Source of the DNA: Lasioglossum baleicum
Lineage: Eukaryota; Arthropoda; Insecta; Hymenoptera; Halictidae
Length of the DNA stretch: 64,000 nt
Reading direction: 5' to 3'
Assembly (NCBI RefSeq): GCF_051020765.1
Contig: NC_134933.1
Span: 992,001 to 1,056,000 of the forward strand
The notes under the pieces are model-generated. The model searched no databases. It was not told where the DNA came from and was given only the letters and a program-made list of their open reading frames with translations. Position 1 is the first letter of the stretch, and every line of letters starts with the position of its first letter. The position numbers and the translations under genes are program-made. Shown one piece after another: positions 32,783-43,660 of this stretch.

Positions 32783-32939
32783 TTTGGTGCTAAACGTCTA
32801 AAAACGTGTCGTGGAAGTGCTACCTTTTGAATGTAACGGTCGCTAGTTCTGTTCGTGTTATTCGACCTCGTCCGAAAACAGTCGTGACTTTTAACGGTTT
32901 TCGCTAGACGTGTTCAAGTTGCTACCCGACAAACTAAAG

Positions 32940-35900
32940 ATGGATGCCGTGCTAAAAAAGCAAGAAACGTTTGCGACACGAATCTCGCGTATGATCGAGA
33001 ACCTGAAAAAAAAGGGAGCCGACAATATTACTCGGGAGACCGTCGAAGCAAGACTGGAACTCCTAGAGACATACTGGCTGGAGTTTACCTCTAACGACGA
33101 TAAACTTCGCGCTAAAGAAGACGCTGCGCTTCTGAAATCAACCTATTTTACTAACAACCTCTACGACGAGACGGAGGAAGCCTACATCACTGAGAAGGCT
33201 GGGTTAAAGCAGCTGCTGGGACCAGCTACGGTTCAACTTGGAACAGTTGCCGCCCCTCAGCAACCTAAAAGGCAATCTATGCCCGAAATTGCTCTCGTCC
33301 CTTTCGACGGCAATTTTACGCAATGGACCAGCTTCCGAGACCTCTTCCGATCGTTGGTTATTAATAACCCGATCTTTACCGATGTCGAACGTCTACACTA
33401 CTTAAAGACGAACGTTACTGGGGAGCCTGCTGAACTACTAAACCACATTCCCGTCACCGATGAGGACTTCTCTCGGGCTTGGAAGTTGCTCGAGAAGGAA
33501 TATGATAGCATTCCAATTCTCGTAAATGCACAACTTGGCGTGCTTCTGTCGCTACCTTCGATGAAAACGGAGTCTGCTGCAGAGCTAAAAACGTTGCTGA
33601 ACGGAACGAGAAACGCCGTTGAAGCGTTAGCTGCTCTCAAACGTCCTGTCGAGCATTGGAGCGATTGGCTCAATTTCATCACTGTCCAACGACTAGATGG
33701 AGAGACGAGATTGAGCTGGGAGACAACTCTGGAGGGAAAGGAGGAGATGCCGATCTTTTCCCAGCTGTCCGAATTTCTGAGGGCACGCTTGCGGTCGTTG
33801 ACTGTTTCTTCGCTGCCCTCTTGCAACTTGCTTGCTACCGCTGCTTCGTCACACCTCGCTGTTCCATCTACATCTACGGCGAGAAGACCCCCCACTCCAT
33901 CTGCTGAGAGACGGGCCCCCACTCCATCTGCTACTCCTCGCGGGACAAACCGCCGACCGACGGTGCACACCGTCACGGGAACACCCGGAACTTCGCGATG
34001 TCGCCTTTGCCAAAAGGATCACTTTGTACTGTTTCGCCCTGCGTTTAAGAGCCTTACGCCCCCGGAGAGGAGAAAATTGGTAATAGAAAACAATCTCTGT
34101 TTCAATTGTTTGTCAAACCACCATGTACGCGATTGCAAGTCGAGTAAGCGCTGTCAAACCTGCGTAGGCAAGCATCATACTGCCCTTCATATTCCTCACG
34201 AAAATCCTCACTCGGGAGATAATTTCGATGCTTCATCCTCCGTGTCCAAGCCTGTCGCTAAAACAGTTAACTGCACGCGGATGAGCCGAACACTAATTTT
34301 GGCTACTGCTATCGTGGGAATAGAGGTTTGTCCGGGCGAAAGAATTTTTGTCCGAGCTTTAATAGACCCGTGTTCCGAAGTCTCTTTGATTGGGGAAAGC
34401 ATCGTGCAACGATTGAAACTACCGCGTAAACCGTTTAACATACCGTTGGAAGGGGTAGATTCGATGCGAAGTCGACCTCGAGGCAGGGTGAATTTGACCG
34501 TGTCATCGAGACTCGACCCCACCGTTTCATATGCTGTAGACGCTGTTATTCTTCCTCGACTTTCGTCTTACGAGCCACCTGTAACCTCTGGTTCGAGCAC
34601 GTGGCCTCATCTCAATGATCTAGAACTTGCTGATCCGGAAATCACTTCGCGACAACCCATCGAGCTTTTGCTTGGAGCCGATATTTACGCGCTGATTATT
34701 CGCGAAGGTCTGCGTCAGGGCGCGGCGGGTTCCCCCGTCGCCCAAGCTACCACACTTGGTTGGATTGTTACCGGATCGCCGGGAGAATCCAACATTTCTC
34801 CTTCAAACCCTCGTCGTATTATACTACATTGCTCGGTCGACGATGATATCAGCACTCTGCTGCAAAGATTTTGGTCATTGGAGGAAGTAGCTGCTCCTCC
34901 CTCCTCTGCTGAGCTTACCGCGGATAAAGACGAGTGCGAGAATCATTTTGTTCGTACTCACACGCGTGACCATACGGGCCGATACATCGTCCGACTACCG
35001 TTCAAGAGAGCTTTCGCGCTGCTGGGTGATTCTCGAAGAACAGCCGCTATAATGCTCTCTAAACTAGAGAGACGCTTCTTAAATTCCGGAGACTTTGCTG
35101 CAAGGTACCGCTCTTTTCTCGATGAATATCTCCAACTAAATCATATGGAACTTGCTACGAGTATTACAGAAAATACAAAAAATTACTATCTGCCGCATCA
35201 CGGCGTTTGGCGAGAGTCAAGCTCTACGACTAAACTACGCGTCGTTTTTAATGGCTCTAGTAAAACTACAACCGGCATTTCTCTAAACGATATTCTCCAT
35301 TCTGGACCCAACTTGTTGCCTGAGATTCCTGATCTCTTGCTCCGTTGGCGTTGCCATGCTATAGTTTTTGCCGCCGATATGGAAAAGATGTATCGGCAAA
35401 TCTTGCTTGCTGACGAGGATCGCCACGCCCAGAGCATCTTGTGGCGACGCGATTCTGACGGTGAGGTGGACGAGTATCGGCGACGTACGGTCACTTACGG
35501 TCTAGCTTGCGCTCCCTATCTTGCTATGCGTACAATACGACAGCTCAGTTCTGACGAGGAGAGTCGCTTCCCGCTGGCTGCCGCCTGTTTAAGGTCAGAT
35601 GTTTACATGGACGATGTGCTTTCCGGAGCCTCGACTATTGATGAGGCTTTAGAAGTCCAAAAGCAATTAATTGCCGCTCTCAAGGCGGGCGGTTTCACCC
35701 TGAGAAAGTGGACTTCCAATGAACCAGGGTTGCTTGACCATCTGTCAGCTGAACACATCGCTTCATCAGGGGACCGCCCAATTGAAAACATCTTCACCTT
35801 ACTGGGACTACGGTGGCAGTCCGCGGGGGACTTCTTCCTTTTCGATTTAAAACCTCGCGAGCCTCAGGTCACTATAACTAAACGACAGGTTTTGAAAGAG

Positions 35901-38273
35901 ATGGCCTCTGTCTACGATCCTCTAGGTTTTTTGGCGCCGGTTACTGTTACTGCCAAAATATTCTTGCAGACGCTCTGGCTTTTAAAACTCGATTGGGACG
36001 ATCCCCTGCCCCCCGCGCAGACGAAATACTGGTCTACTTACTCACACAGTCTTGCTGGGATTTCGGCTGTCAGGATGCCTCGCTGGGTGGGGATAAGTTG
36101 TAAACACGTGCTCGAACTACATGGATTTGCTGATGCCTCGGAGAAAGCGTATGCCGGTGTTGTTTACGTCCGATCATTTCAAACCGACGCGAGACCTCTC
36201 GTAAGATTAGTCATTGCAAAAACTAAGGTGGCCCCCCTTCAACAGGTATCCCTTCCGCGGCTGGAATTGTGCGCCGCGGTACTTCTTTCGCGACTAGTTA
36301 AACGCGTACTAAATGTTTTACAGTTGCACGACGCTAAAATATATCTCTGGTCAGATTCGACAATCGTTCTTAGTTGGCTGCAAGGTCGACCTTCCAAATG
36401 GAAAACTTTTGTCGCTAATAGAGTTGCGGAAATCCAAAACCTCTATTCTCCTGATGTTTGGCATCACATTCGCTCTAAAGACAACCCTGCCGATCCCGCT
36501 TCTCGGGGTTTAAGCGGGGATGCGCTTGCTGCTAATTCACTCTGGTGGCAGGGGCCTTCCTTCCTCTCCACCTCTACGCGTGAGTTCAAGGAATATTATG
36601 CTACAGTCCTGGATACGGAGGAAGAAAGGCGCTCTGAGAAAACTGTGCTTAGTACTACTGTCGCTGCCGCCTCTTCCTCCCAAACGACAGAACTATTCTC
36701 TCGTTATTCGTCCTTCATGCGCCTCTTGCGGTCAGTTGCTTGGTGCTTGCGTTTCATCAACTGCGCGCGAAGGACTTCTACAGTGAAGGATACTTGCCTA
36801 CGTACCGACGAACTTGATAACGCTCGACTTACGATAGTTCGGTGCGAGCAGCGGCGTTTTTTCTCTACAGAGATTGCTTGCTTAGAAGGATCCCGTTCCC
36901 TTCTCCGGGGACCCCTCGTCCGTCTCAGTCCATTCCTGGATGAGCGTGGAATATTACGCGTTGGCGGTCGATTGAAACACTCTCTCCTAGACTATGATGA
37001 GAAACACCCGATCATTATGCCGGAAAAAAGCAAAGTAACTTCGCTGATTATCGTCTACTTCCACGAGCGATTGTTGCATAGCGGAACACAGCTTACTTTA
37101 TCCAATTTGCGCCGTATGTATTGGATCCCTCGCGGCCGTCAAGCGGTTCGAAAACACATTCACGGGTGTTTAAAATGTTGGCGATGGCGAGCTAAAACTT
37201 CCGAGCAACTGATGAGCGATCTCCCCTACTCGCGCGTTACACCTACGCGCCCCTTCTATCATACTGGAGTCGATTATGCAGGACCCTTCAACACGAAGTT
37301 TTTGCCTGGACGCGGTGCACGGACACGCAAGTCTTACGTCTCGGTTTTTGTATGCCTCACTACCCGTGCCGTACACCTTGAGTTAGTCTGCGACTACTCC
37401 TCCGACGCTTTCCTCGCTGCTTATCGTCGCTTTGTTTCTCGTCGCGGTCTCTGCGCCTCTATTCGAAGCGATTGCGGAACAACTTTTGTAGGTGCTGATA
37501 AAGAATTGCGGCGAATGCTTAACACTTCCAATGAGGAAATGCTGAAAACTCGCCAAGCTTTAGCTGCAGCCGGGACTGATTGGGTGTTCAACCCTCCTTC
37601 TGCACCTCATTTTGGAGGTATCTGGGAGGCTGCGGTCAAGTCGGTGAAGTACCACCTCCGTCGCGTTATTGGTGAGACTCTCCTCACTTTTGAGGAGATG
37701 TCTACATTGTTGACGCAAATCGAAGCGTGCTTAAATTCTCGACCAATTACTCCGCTAATCGACGAACCTACCGACCTCACCGCCTTGACCCCAGCCCATT
37801 TTCTGATAGGTTCTCCCCTAACTGCTATTCCCGAACCGTCTTTGTCGGATGTTCGCGCTTCCCGACTAACTCGTTGGCAAATGATCCAGCAGCAACGCGA
37901 TCATTTCTGGGATCGCTGGTCCGTCGAATGTTTGCAGACTTTGCAACAAAGGACTAAATGGACTAAGGAGAAGCCTAATCTAAAGCCTGGAGACTTGTGC
38001 CTCATCCTCAACGAAGCTACTCCACCCACACGATGGCCGTTGGGAAGAATCGAGCAAGTTCATGCTGGTTCTGACGGACTTGTTCGCGTTGTAACCGTTC
38101 GTACTGCGACTTCCGTCCTTACGCGGCCTATTGCTAAAATTTGCCTCTTCCCCCCAGCACCGCTACCGATGGACAATAAAATTTTATGTAAATTTGTTGA
38201 TTCGTCGTGCCGATCAACAAAGGCGGGCGGCATGTTGCGGATCGTGCGAGCTCAGCGGCGGCACGCGAGTTAG
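32940..38273 (+). CDS. BEL/Pao Gag-Pol polyprotein (BEL 2)
   Basis: The open frame is about 1777 residues from the first ATG (32940); the frame is open upstream from a GTG at 32910. The order is: Gag (DUF1759-like); zinc-knuckle region about 354-420; protease-like region with LIDPCSE at about 475-480; reverse transcriptase with YMDDV, Asp 891-892; RNase H (FADAS, SDST); integrase H2C2 region; integrase core with GVDYAGP (Asp 1445), SDCGTTF (Asp 1511) and GIWEAAVK (Glu 1563), a complete triad; and a C-terminal DUF5641-like domain. Two deviations from the BEL 1 pattern are Arg 366 where the first knuckle has Cys, and Asp-Pro-Cys at the protease site instead of Asp-Gln-Gly. The frame runs through the purine-rich tract and stops inside the 3' LTR, so about 13 final residues are LTR-encoded. 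There are no internal stops. Confidence 0.94.
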   Translation: MDAVLKKQETFATRISRMIENLKKKGADNITRETVEARLELLETYWLEFTSNDDKLRAKEDAALLKSTYFTNNLYDETEEAYITEKAGLKQLLGPATVQLGTVAAPQQPKRQSMPEIALVPFDGNFTQWTSFRDLFRSLVINNPIFTDVERLHYLKTNVTGEPAELLNHIPVTDEDFSRAWKLLEKEYDSIPILVNAQLGVLLSLPSMKTESAAELKTLLNGTRNAVEALAALKRPVEHWSDWLNFITVQRLDGETRLSWETTLEGKEEMPIFSQLSEFLRARLRSLTVSSLPSCNLLATAASSHLAVPSTSTARRPPTPSAERRAPTPSATPRGTNRRPTVHTVTGTPGTSRCRLCQKDHFVLFRPAFKSLTPPERRKLVIENNLCFNCLSNHHVRDCKSSKRCQTCVGKHHTALHIPHENPHSGDNFDASSSVSKPVAKTVNCTRMSRTLILATAIVGIEVCPGERIFVRALIDPCSEVSLIGESIVQRLKLPRKPFNIPLEGVDSMRSRPRGRVNLTVSSRLDPTVSYAVDAVILPRLSSYEPPVTSGSSTWPHLNDLELADPEITSRQPIELLLGADIYALIIREGLRQGAAGSPVAQATTLGWIVTGSPGESNISPSNPRRIILHCSVDDDISTLLQRFWSLEEVAAPPSSAELTADKDECENHFVRTHTRDHTGRYIVRLPFKRAFALLGDSRRTAAIMLSKLERRFLNSGDFAARYRSFLDEYLQLNHMELATSITENTKNYYLPHHGVWRESSSTTKLRVVFNGSSKTTTGISLNDILHSGPNLLPEIPDLLLRWRCHAIVFAADMEKMYRQILLADEDRHAQSILWRRDSDGEVDEYRRRTVTYGLACAPYLAMRTIRQLSSDEESRFPLAAACLRSDVYMDDVLSGASTIDEALEVQKQLIAALKAGGFTLRKWTSNEPGLLDHLSAEHIASSGDRPIENIFTLLGLRWQSAGDFFLFDLKPREPQVTITKRQVLKEMASVYDPLGFLAPVTVTAKIFLQTLWLLKLDWDDPLPPAQTKYWSTYSHSLAGISAVRMPRWVGISCKHVLELHGFADASEKAYAGVVYVRSFQTDARPLVRLVIAKTKVAPLQQVSLPRLELCAAVLLSRLVKRVLNVLQLHDAKIYLWSDSTIVLSWLQGRPSKWKTFVANRVAEIQNLYSPDVWHHIRSKDNPADPASRGLSGDALAANSLWWQGPSFLSTSTREFKEYYATVLDTEEERRSEKTVLSTTVAAASSSQTTELFSRYSSFMRLLRSVAWCLRFINCARRTSTVKDTCLRTDELDNARLTIVRCEQRRFFSTEIACLEGSRSLLRGPLVRLSPFLDERGILRVGGRLKHSLLDYDEKHPIIMPEKSKVTSLIIVYFHERLLHSGTQLTLSNLRRMYWIPRGRQAVRKHIHGCLKCWRWRAKTSEQLMSDLPYSRVTPTRPFYHTGVDYAGPFNTKFLPGRGARTRKSYVSVFVCLTTRAVHLELVCDYSSDAFLAAYRRFVSRRGLCASIRSDCGTTFVGADKELRRMLNTSNEEMLKTRQALAAAGTDWVFNPPSAPHFGGIWEAAVKSVKYHLRRVIGETLLTFEEMSTLLTQIEACLNSRPITPLIDEPTDLTALTPAHFLIGSPLTAIPEPSLSDVRASRLTRWQMIQQQRDHFWDRWSVECLQTLQQRTKWTKEKPNLKPGDLCLILNEATPPTRWPLGRIEQVHAGSDGLVRVVTVRTATSVLTRPIAKICLFPPAPLPMDNKILCKFVDSSCRSTKAGGMLRIVRAQRRHAS
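38215..38232 (+). other. Purine-rich tract of BEL 2
   Basis: CAACAAAGGCGGGCGGCA lies directly before the 3' LTR and shares GGCGGGCGGCA with BEL 1. Here it is also protein-coding. Confidence 0.65.
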
Positions 38274-38686
38274 GATGGGACAGGGGAAAGAAGGGCGAGA
38301 CGTGTTGCCGAAACGAAAACATTGTCTCGAGACAATACCTGCCCTCGTCACCTCTCCTCTCGACCGTCCTGACTCGTCGTTCCCCGCTGATTACCGAAAA
38401 ATCAGTTACCTTTCAAACTCCAGCCTTGCATGAGCTGTTACCGCTACAAAAGACAATACGTTTAAGAGAAGAGCCATTGCGCTTACTTTGTCTCTCTCTT
38501 TGTTTCTTCTATATTCTCTTTTTTTCTTCATATAGTTATAATTGGTGTCGGGTTAATTTAGTTAATTTAGTTAACAGTAATTTAATGCTGTTTTAATAAA
38601 GTGGACTTTTTGACTGTTGCTGTTGGCAATTAAACGCAAAGTGCTAGTGACCTTAATTCAATAAATCCTTCCACTATTCCTTTACA
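38233..38686 (+). repeat. 3' LTR of BEL 2 (454 bp)
   Basis: It has the same length as the 5' LTR with three substitutions noted (two in the GGGACAGGGG stretch, one at ATCAGTTACC). It contains the polyprotein stop at 38271-38273, the palindrome at 38321-38336 and AATAAA at 38595-38600. Confidence 0.95.
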
Positions 38687-38782
38687 GCGTTTTTTAAAGT
38701 TTGTACAATATTTTTCTGAATACAAGAATGTTCACTATTACATAATACACCTCCAAAAGGTAACGAAATATCAAAAAATTGA

Positions 38783-39984
38783 TTTTTGTTTTTTTTAACA
38801 CCAAACCTACCGAGCACTAAAAACTCTATTTATTTACATTTCGTACAATTTTTATTATAATATGTGTTTGGATAAAGAAGTTTATCGAATCAATACACTA
38901 TATGTAGTACGATGCACTATATAAAAAATTCTGAAAAAAATTAAAAACAGTTGTTTCAACAATATCTCATTACTGAATTTTTATATACCTGATATCTCCC
39001 AAACTTCAGTAGGAAATATGCATTTTTTCGAATTTTTGGAAATTTCCAATTTTTTAAAACCTGTTTCCACACTCTGTAAAATCTGAAAAAACATACATTA
39101 ATAATCACGATAAGACACATCCAACATAATAATTTAAACGTGGCACGGCGAGAACTTCAATGTCGTATTACGCTTGAATTTATTTCGGATCAATTCCTTC
39201 ATGCATGCCGTTCGTTTCGTACGAATCGCACGCTCGCCACAGTGCGCCGAACCATTGACAAAAATCGAAAAAGTCACTGCTTCATATCGATTTAAAACAA
39301 TGTTCATACTATGTCAAAATAAATCAGTTTTTGAGAAAAAGATTTTAAAAATTCAGTAGGAAATTAGTTACAAGCGAATCTGTACGCGAATTTTAGGAAG
39401 ATCAAATAGTAGACGTTTGTTGTTCAATTAACACAGATCTACAGAGCGTATTTGTTAAATTTTCAATATAGGTCCACATAAAGAAGTTATATAATGCAAC
39501 TTTTAGTATTTCTTCCACAATTCCGATCAGTTGCTATTTATGAAAAAAATTTGATTTAAAACGAAGTTTCAGTTTCGGAAGAACTAAACTGCGAATTCAT
39601 ATATCTACTGAAAACCACCAATAAAACAAAATTTTGTTTATAAATATCGTTTTTTAATGTTTAAATAAATACTATATTTATAATAATATCATATTGTGAT
39701 TGCTCTCAATATAAATAAAAAAACCCACTGTGTTTCATGTCTCTATCATAAACAGAACAAAAGTTATTGAATTTTGTCCAAGAAACAGGCATTCCGGCGC
39801 ACTGTGGATCAGTGCGAGCTAGTGCGAGCCGCGGTAAGCTCGACTGGATTGATCGAGCCGAGTCGAGTACTCGCACCGATGCGAGCCGATGACGTCGACG
39901 CGAGTAGCTCGCTTCGATGCGATACTATCGGTAACATTGTGCGCGACACCGAAGTGGTATTGGGGCCGCTTCCTCGCCAACTCC
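38783..39984. other. AT-rich intergenic, no gene seen
   Basis: Only short open frames are present. A GC-richer patch at about 39790-39990 (GGCGCACTGTGGATCAGTG, GAGTCGAGTACTCGC) belongs to the repeat that ends at 40012. Confidence 0.6.
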
Positions 39985-40012
39985 CACAAGGCTGGCAGTC
40001 TCGTCGGTGATT
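39985..40012. repeat. Copy of the CGTCGGTG repeat terminus
   Basis: CACAAGGCTGGCAGTCTCGT followed by CGGTG matches the terminus at 11690-11720 (CCCGTAAGGCTGGCAGTC, CTCGTCGGTG) with an internal deletion of about 15 bases. Confidence 0.6.
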
Positions 40013-40029
40013 CTAGTCGCGGCGCATCT

Positions 40030-41062
40030 AGTCCAGTCAACGAAAAGTTGTAGACGGAAATGGAAGGAACACAATTTTTAACTTTGGGTCTTTGTTTGGA
40101 CTAGTTAGGAGGTAAACATATTAAAAGTCTCCACTCCTAGGAGGGTGAGCGGGGTGCAGACGCGCACATACAGCTTGACAAATGTAGCTGTGCGGGTGAC
40201 TAAATTCAGGGGGATGCGCAGAAGAAAACAAAGACCGCACTCGCGACGAGAGAAGGATGCAACATTTGAACGGTAAAGTACACACCTCGTCAAAAGTGCG
40301 TACTGTCCATTATTTCTTACAGCTGTAAACATACAAAACAACTGTTTATATGTTTGTGTGAACACACTTTTGTCACTATATTTTTTAACTGAACTGTCGC
40401 AACGTGAATCGTTTGACAGGTGACGTATCGTTGTGAAGTTCGTCTATTTGCCACTGCGCAGCGGGGAATATTTCCCCTTGCGGGGGACATTCAGCGGCAC
40501 AGCCACATTTGTCAAGCTGTAGAAGGCCCCCTTTTCGGTTTTCCGCTTATATCTCAGAAACTAGGTCTCCTAGAGATAAAACCACTCTATACAAAATTAA
40601 AGGTGACAAAATGTGCCATAAGATTGACTGCATTCAGTTTTTCGCTATCTTGCATAGTTTCCGAGATATCCGCGCTCAAAGTTCACTAATTGTGCTGAAG
40701 AGTTAGCTAGTCAAATAAGGCAAACAATTCTTTTTCACAATTAGTGAACTTTGAACGCGGATATCTCGGAAACTATGCGAGATAGCGAAAAACTGAATCG
40801 AATCAATCTTATGGCACATTTTGTCAGCTTTAATTTTGTATAGAATGGTCATATCGCTAAGACACATAGTTTCCGAGATATAAGCGGAAACCCGAAAAAG
40901 GGGACCTTCTACGTGCCCCCCTGTACACCGCTCACCTCCTAGGAGTAGGGACTTTTAGTATGTTTACTTCCTAACTAGTCCAAACAAAATCCCAAAGTTA
41001 AAAATTGTGTTCCTTCCATTTCCCTCTACGCGCCCCCCTTATGAGCATTCATTGACTGGACT
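40030..41062. mobile_element. Foldback element copy 1 (CCAGTCAA ends)
   Basis: The ends AGTCCAGTCAACG and CATTGACTGGACT are inverted. TIRs of about 130-150 bp follow (GGAAATGGAAGGAACACAAT, GGACTAGTTAGGAGGTAAAC). Inside is a second inverted repeat (about 40540-40690 and 40740-40910) built on GCGGATATCTCGGAAACTAT. No transposase was seen. It is related to 48197-49536 in the opposite orientation. Confidence 0.85.
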
Positions 41063-41189
41063 TATCGGTGAGAAGTCGAATTATCACGAAACCATATCGA
41101 TTATTATTAAATGTTACATTTCCCGCCATATTTCAGACGATGTTTTGGCACTATTTTGGCATTATTTTGGCACTATTTAGAACTTTTAG

Positions 41190-41326
41190 CGATGTGGTAT
41201 TTCAGATCTCTGTAAGTTCCATGTTATCCCTGCGCCCGGTCGCGCCCGCTTACTGGTCCCGCTGAATATCACAGGTCGTCGGTGGTAAAGTAAGTAAAGT
41301 AAGTTAGTAAAGTAAGTTTTAGAAAA
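41190..41326. repeat. Repeat terminus plus short (TAAAGTAAG) tandem tract
   Basis: GATGTGGTATTTCAGATCTC, CGCGCCCGCTTACTGGTCCC and GGTCGTCGGTGG match the sequence next to the palindrome centre (about 4478-4600). They are followed by a short TAAAGTAAG-type tandem repeat at about 41286-41325. Confidence 0.7.
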
Positions 41327-42850
41327 AAGTACATGTTAGAAGGGCTGTTTCTTCGTTTGATGTTGTGAGTTGTGGGGTGCTTGAAGAATGGTTAATGTCT
41401 AAGTATTTGTGAATGGAATATGTAATAAATTTTAACTATATATATACTTGGCTCCATATAAGAAAGTACTTACTAGCGGTGCATATGAGTCTAAGGGAAC
41501 TCGTTCATTGGCTGATCCCCTACTCGTAATCCGTCGACCACGTGACCATAGAGACCATATCGTGTGTTCGTAGTATTTAGAGAAATATTGCGAGATTAAT
41601 ATTGTTCATATTGTGCAATATAGTTTAATTCAAAGAAAGCGGAAAGGTACAAGAGTAGGTATTTACATACGTCGAAACGCCGCAGGTAATGGTGTTACGT
41701 TGACGTAGAAACGTCAAACCGGTGTGATAGGTTAAAATGATACAATTACAAATTTTTGTCACCTGATATATGAATATTCATGACGTATTGGGTGATCTGG
41801 AGACTTTACAACAAGGCTGACGCGTAACGACATGCGCGAAACTAGGAGTAGTACTTGTGCTAGTACTAATATTTTAGTAAATATACTCTTTCCTTGTCAG
41901 GACATCGTTTCGTATTTAAAAACGGAATTGCAATTCGTGTTGTATGTTCGTGTACAGACAAACATTTTGTGCGAGAGTAAGAGATGAAAATCAATTAGTT
42001 TTCGAGACCCTCACGAAAAGTATCATATTTTTAGACACCAATCTCGCTGTATCAAAATAAAGTCATAGATATTACCGCTCCCTAGGAGTGAATGAAAATA
42101 GGTCCCCTGGTGAACGTAACGAGGTCAAGGCGCTCATCAACCTCACGGGCTAGCTGTCAACTTCCGGTGGCTCTCCACACACCTCTCTTTCGGAACTCTA
42201 TTCTATTGGAAGCTGTAGTCACTCTGTCAAACATAATAGTCAACCTCGGCAAACAAAATTCTAATAGATCCCTTGAGCAACTCATTTTTGTTACAAGCTA
42301 TTACCTCATGAGCACATTAATCGTGATCAATATATCTTTGTGGGAACGAAAGTAACCACAGTTTCTATGAAAACCTCATCAGAATTTGAACCAGGAGTAG
42401 TCAGTGCGACTCTGAGCACAAAAAATTTCATTTTCCTAAGAAAATTACATTTTTCCATTAGAGGTCAGTTTTAACCTTCGCCCAGCCATTATTTTCCAAT
42501 ATACATTTAAACGTTTTTTAAAAATTGTTCACGTAATTGAAGATACTTCTATGTGGTCAATCGTGTCATAGCCGAAGGGTTAAGCGAAAAAGAACGTTTC
42601 CATCATAAAAGAAACAAATGATTACAAAATCTAAAGATTACATTGAGCTCAAAATAGAGAATATCTTGATGAGAATAATTCAGTAGACACCCGTATAACG
42701 TGATGAAAATTGAATTAGCTCAAAAACTGTTGAAAAAGGCGTATCTTGAGTAGCAGTAAACGCACAATAAACGTGCATTAAAATTGTTTAAAAATCTCGA
42801 ACACTTTCCGACACGGAAAACACACATGCTCAGTTTTTTCAAAAATTGTT
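41327..42850. other. Single-copy-looking DNA, possible host region, no gene confirmed
   Basis: No repeat of other window parts was noticed. A cluster at about 41498-41570 has ATTGGCTGAT (inverted CCAAT) and ACCACGTGACC (E-box) about 35 bases apart, as in animal promoters. No coding exon could be supported. Confidence 0.4.
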
Positions 42851-43660
42851 TCTACCGCGTTGAGCGTCTACAGCATCCTAGAATTTTCCACTGGTTCAGT
42901 CCTTTGTATCTCGCACCCTCTTGCTCCAAAGACGAGCTCCTCGCTCGAAGGGAAACGAATGGCTCCCGATCTTAGTTCACCGCCGATAATAAACGGAAAT
43001 GCGTCAAAGGTGGATCGTACGGGGGCCGCGGGGCGGGGAAAAGATCTTCTAAGATCGGGGGCGAAAGCGCGGCACAGGGACGAGGAAATGTGGAACGAGA
43101 ACGCAAGGCGGAATCGCGTGTTGTACCGAAGCCGAAGCCGAAAAGTCGAGCGACGCCAAAGTTAAATATAAATGTCGCGGCAAGCGGCGAGAAGTCCTGG
43201 ACCGATGAACCAGCGTATCCGAGGACCAGTCTCTTCGTGGTCTTCGTCGTGGACCGACTACGAATAACCGACTACGAACACAAAGTCGTTGCGCGCGACT
43301 CGCACGATTTTTAACGCCACGATCGATCACCCCCTCGATCATCGGGGCCCGCATCCCGAGTGTACACGCGAGAACCGATGAAAGTTCAGGGGATCGCACC
43401 TTGAACGAAACCGATCGAAACCGCTCTCTCTCTCTCTTTCTCTTTCTCTTTCTCTTTCTCTCTTTCACTTTTCTCTACTCTTTCTCTCTATATATATTCT
43501 TACCGGAAACGACTGCGACCAGTGCTTTGGATTATTACTGTGCTACCGATTTCTTCGATCGACTGCTCGACGCCTTACCGGTATCGTTTTCACTAATTTT
43601 TATTCGAGTTTTAGTGGATTTATATGTACTCTACGAGTTGTAGAGATGGTTATGTGTGGT
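42851..43660. other. GC-richer stretch with CT microsatellite, possible host 5' region
   Basis: This block is rich in CG dinucleotides relative to its AT-rich surroundings, with short overlapping frames on both strands and no recognisable domain. A CT/CTTT microsatellite lies at about 43424-43480. It may be a promoter or non-coding first exon of a host gene; this is inference from composition only. Confidence 0.35.

Larger units (their letters stand above)
32303..38686 (+). mobile_element. BEL/Pao LTR retrotransposon 2, complete
   Basis: It has 454-bp LTRs (32303-32756 and 38233-38686), a 5-bp target duplication GCGTT (32298-32302 and 38687-38691), a tRNA-Tyr primer site, one open polyprotein and a purine-rich tract. 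I count three differences between the LTRs, a young insertion but older by this measure than BEL 1. It is a distinct family from BEL 1: the LTRs are unrelated and the proteins only moderately similar. Confidence 0.97.
31584..38782. mobile_element. Foldback element, right arm split by BEL 2
   Basis: The left arm (31584-31848) is matched in inverted form by 32125-32302 and, after BEL 2, by 38692-38782. Landmarks are GTAATAGTGGACATTTTTGT against GAATGTTCACTATTAC, and GAATCGAATCTCCGGCC against GGCCGGAGATTCGATTC. The loop is about 31849-32124. No transposase and no clear target duplication were seen. An internal GGATTCGATCC-like stretch (minus strand of the left arm) recalls a pol III B box. Confidence 0.8.

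Noticed and set aside
42860..43165. 101-codon open frame in the GC-richer block as a host gene
   Set aside because: No recognisable domain and overlapping frames on the other strand; recorded only as a possible host 5' region.
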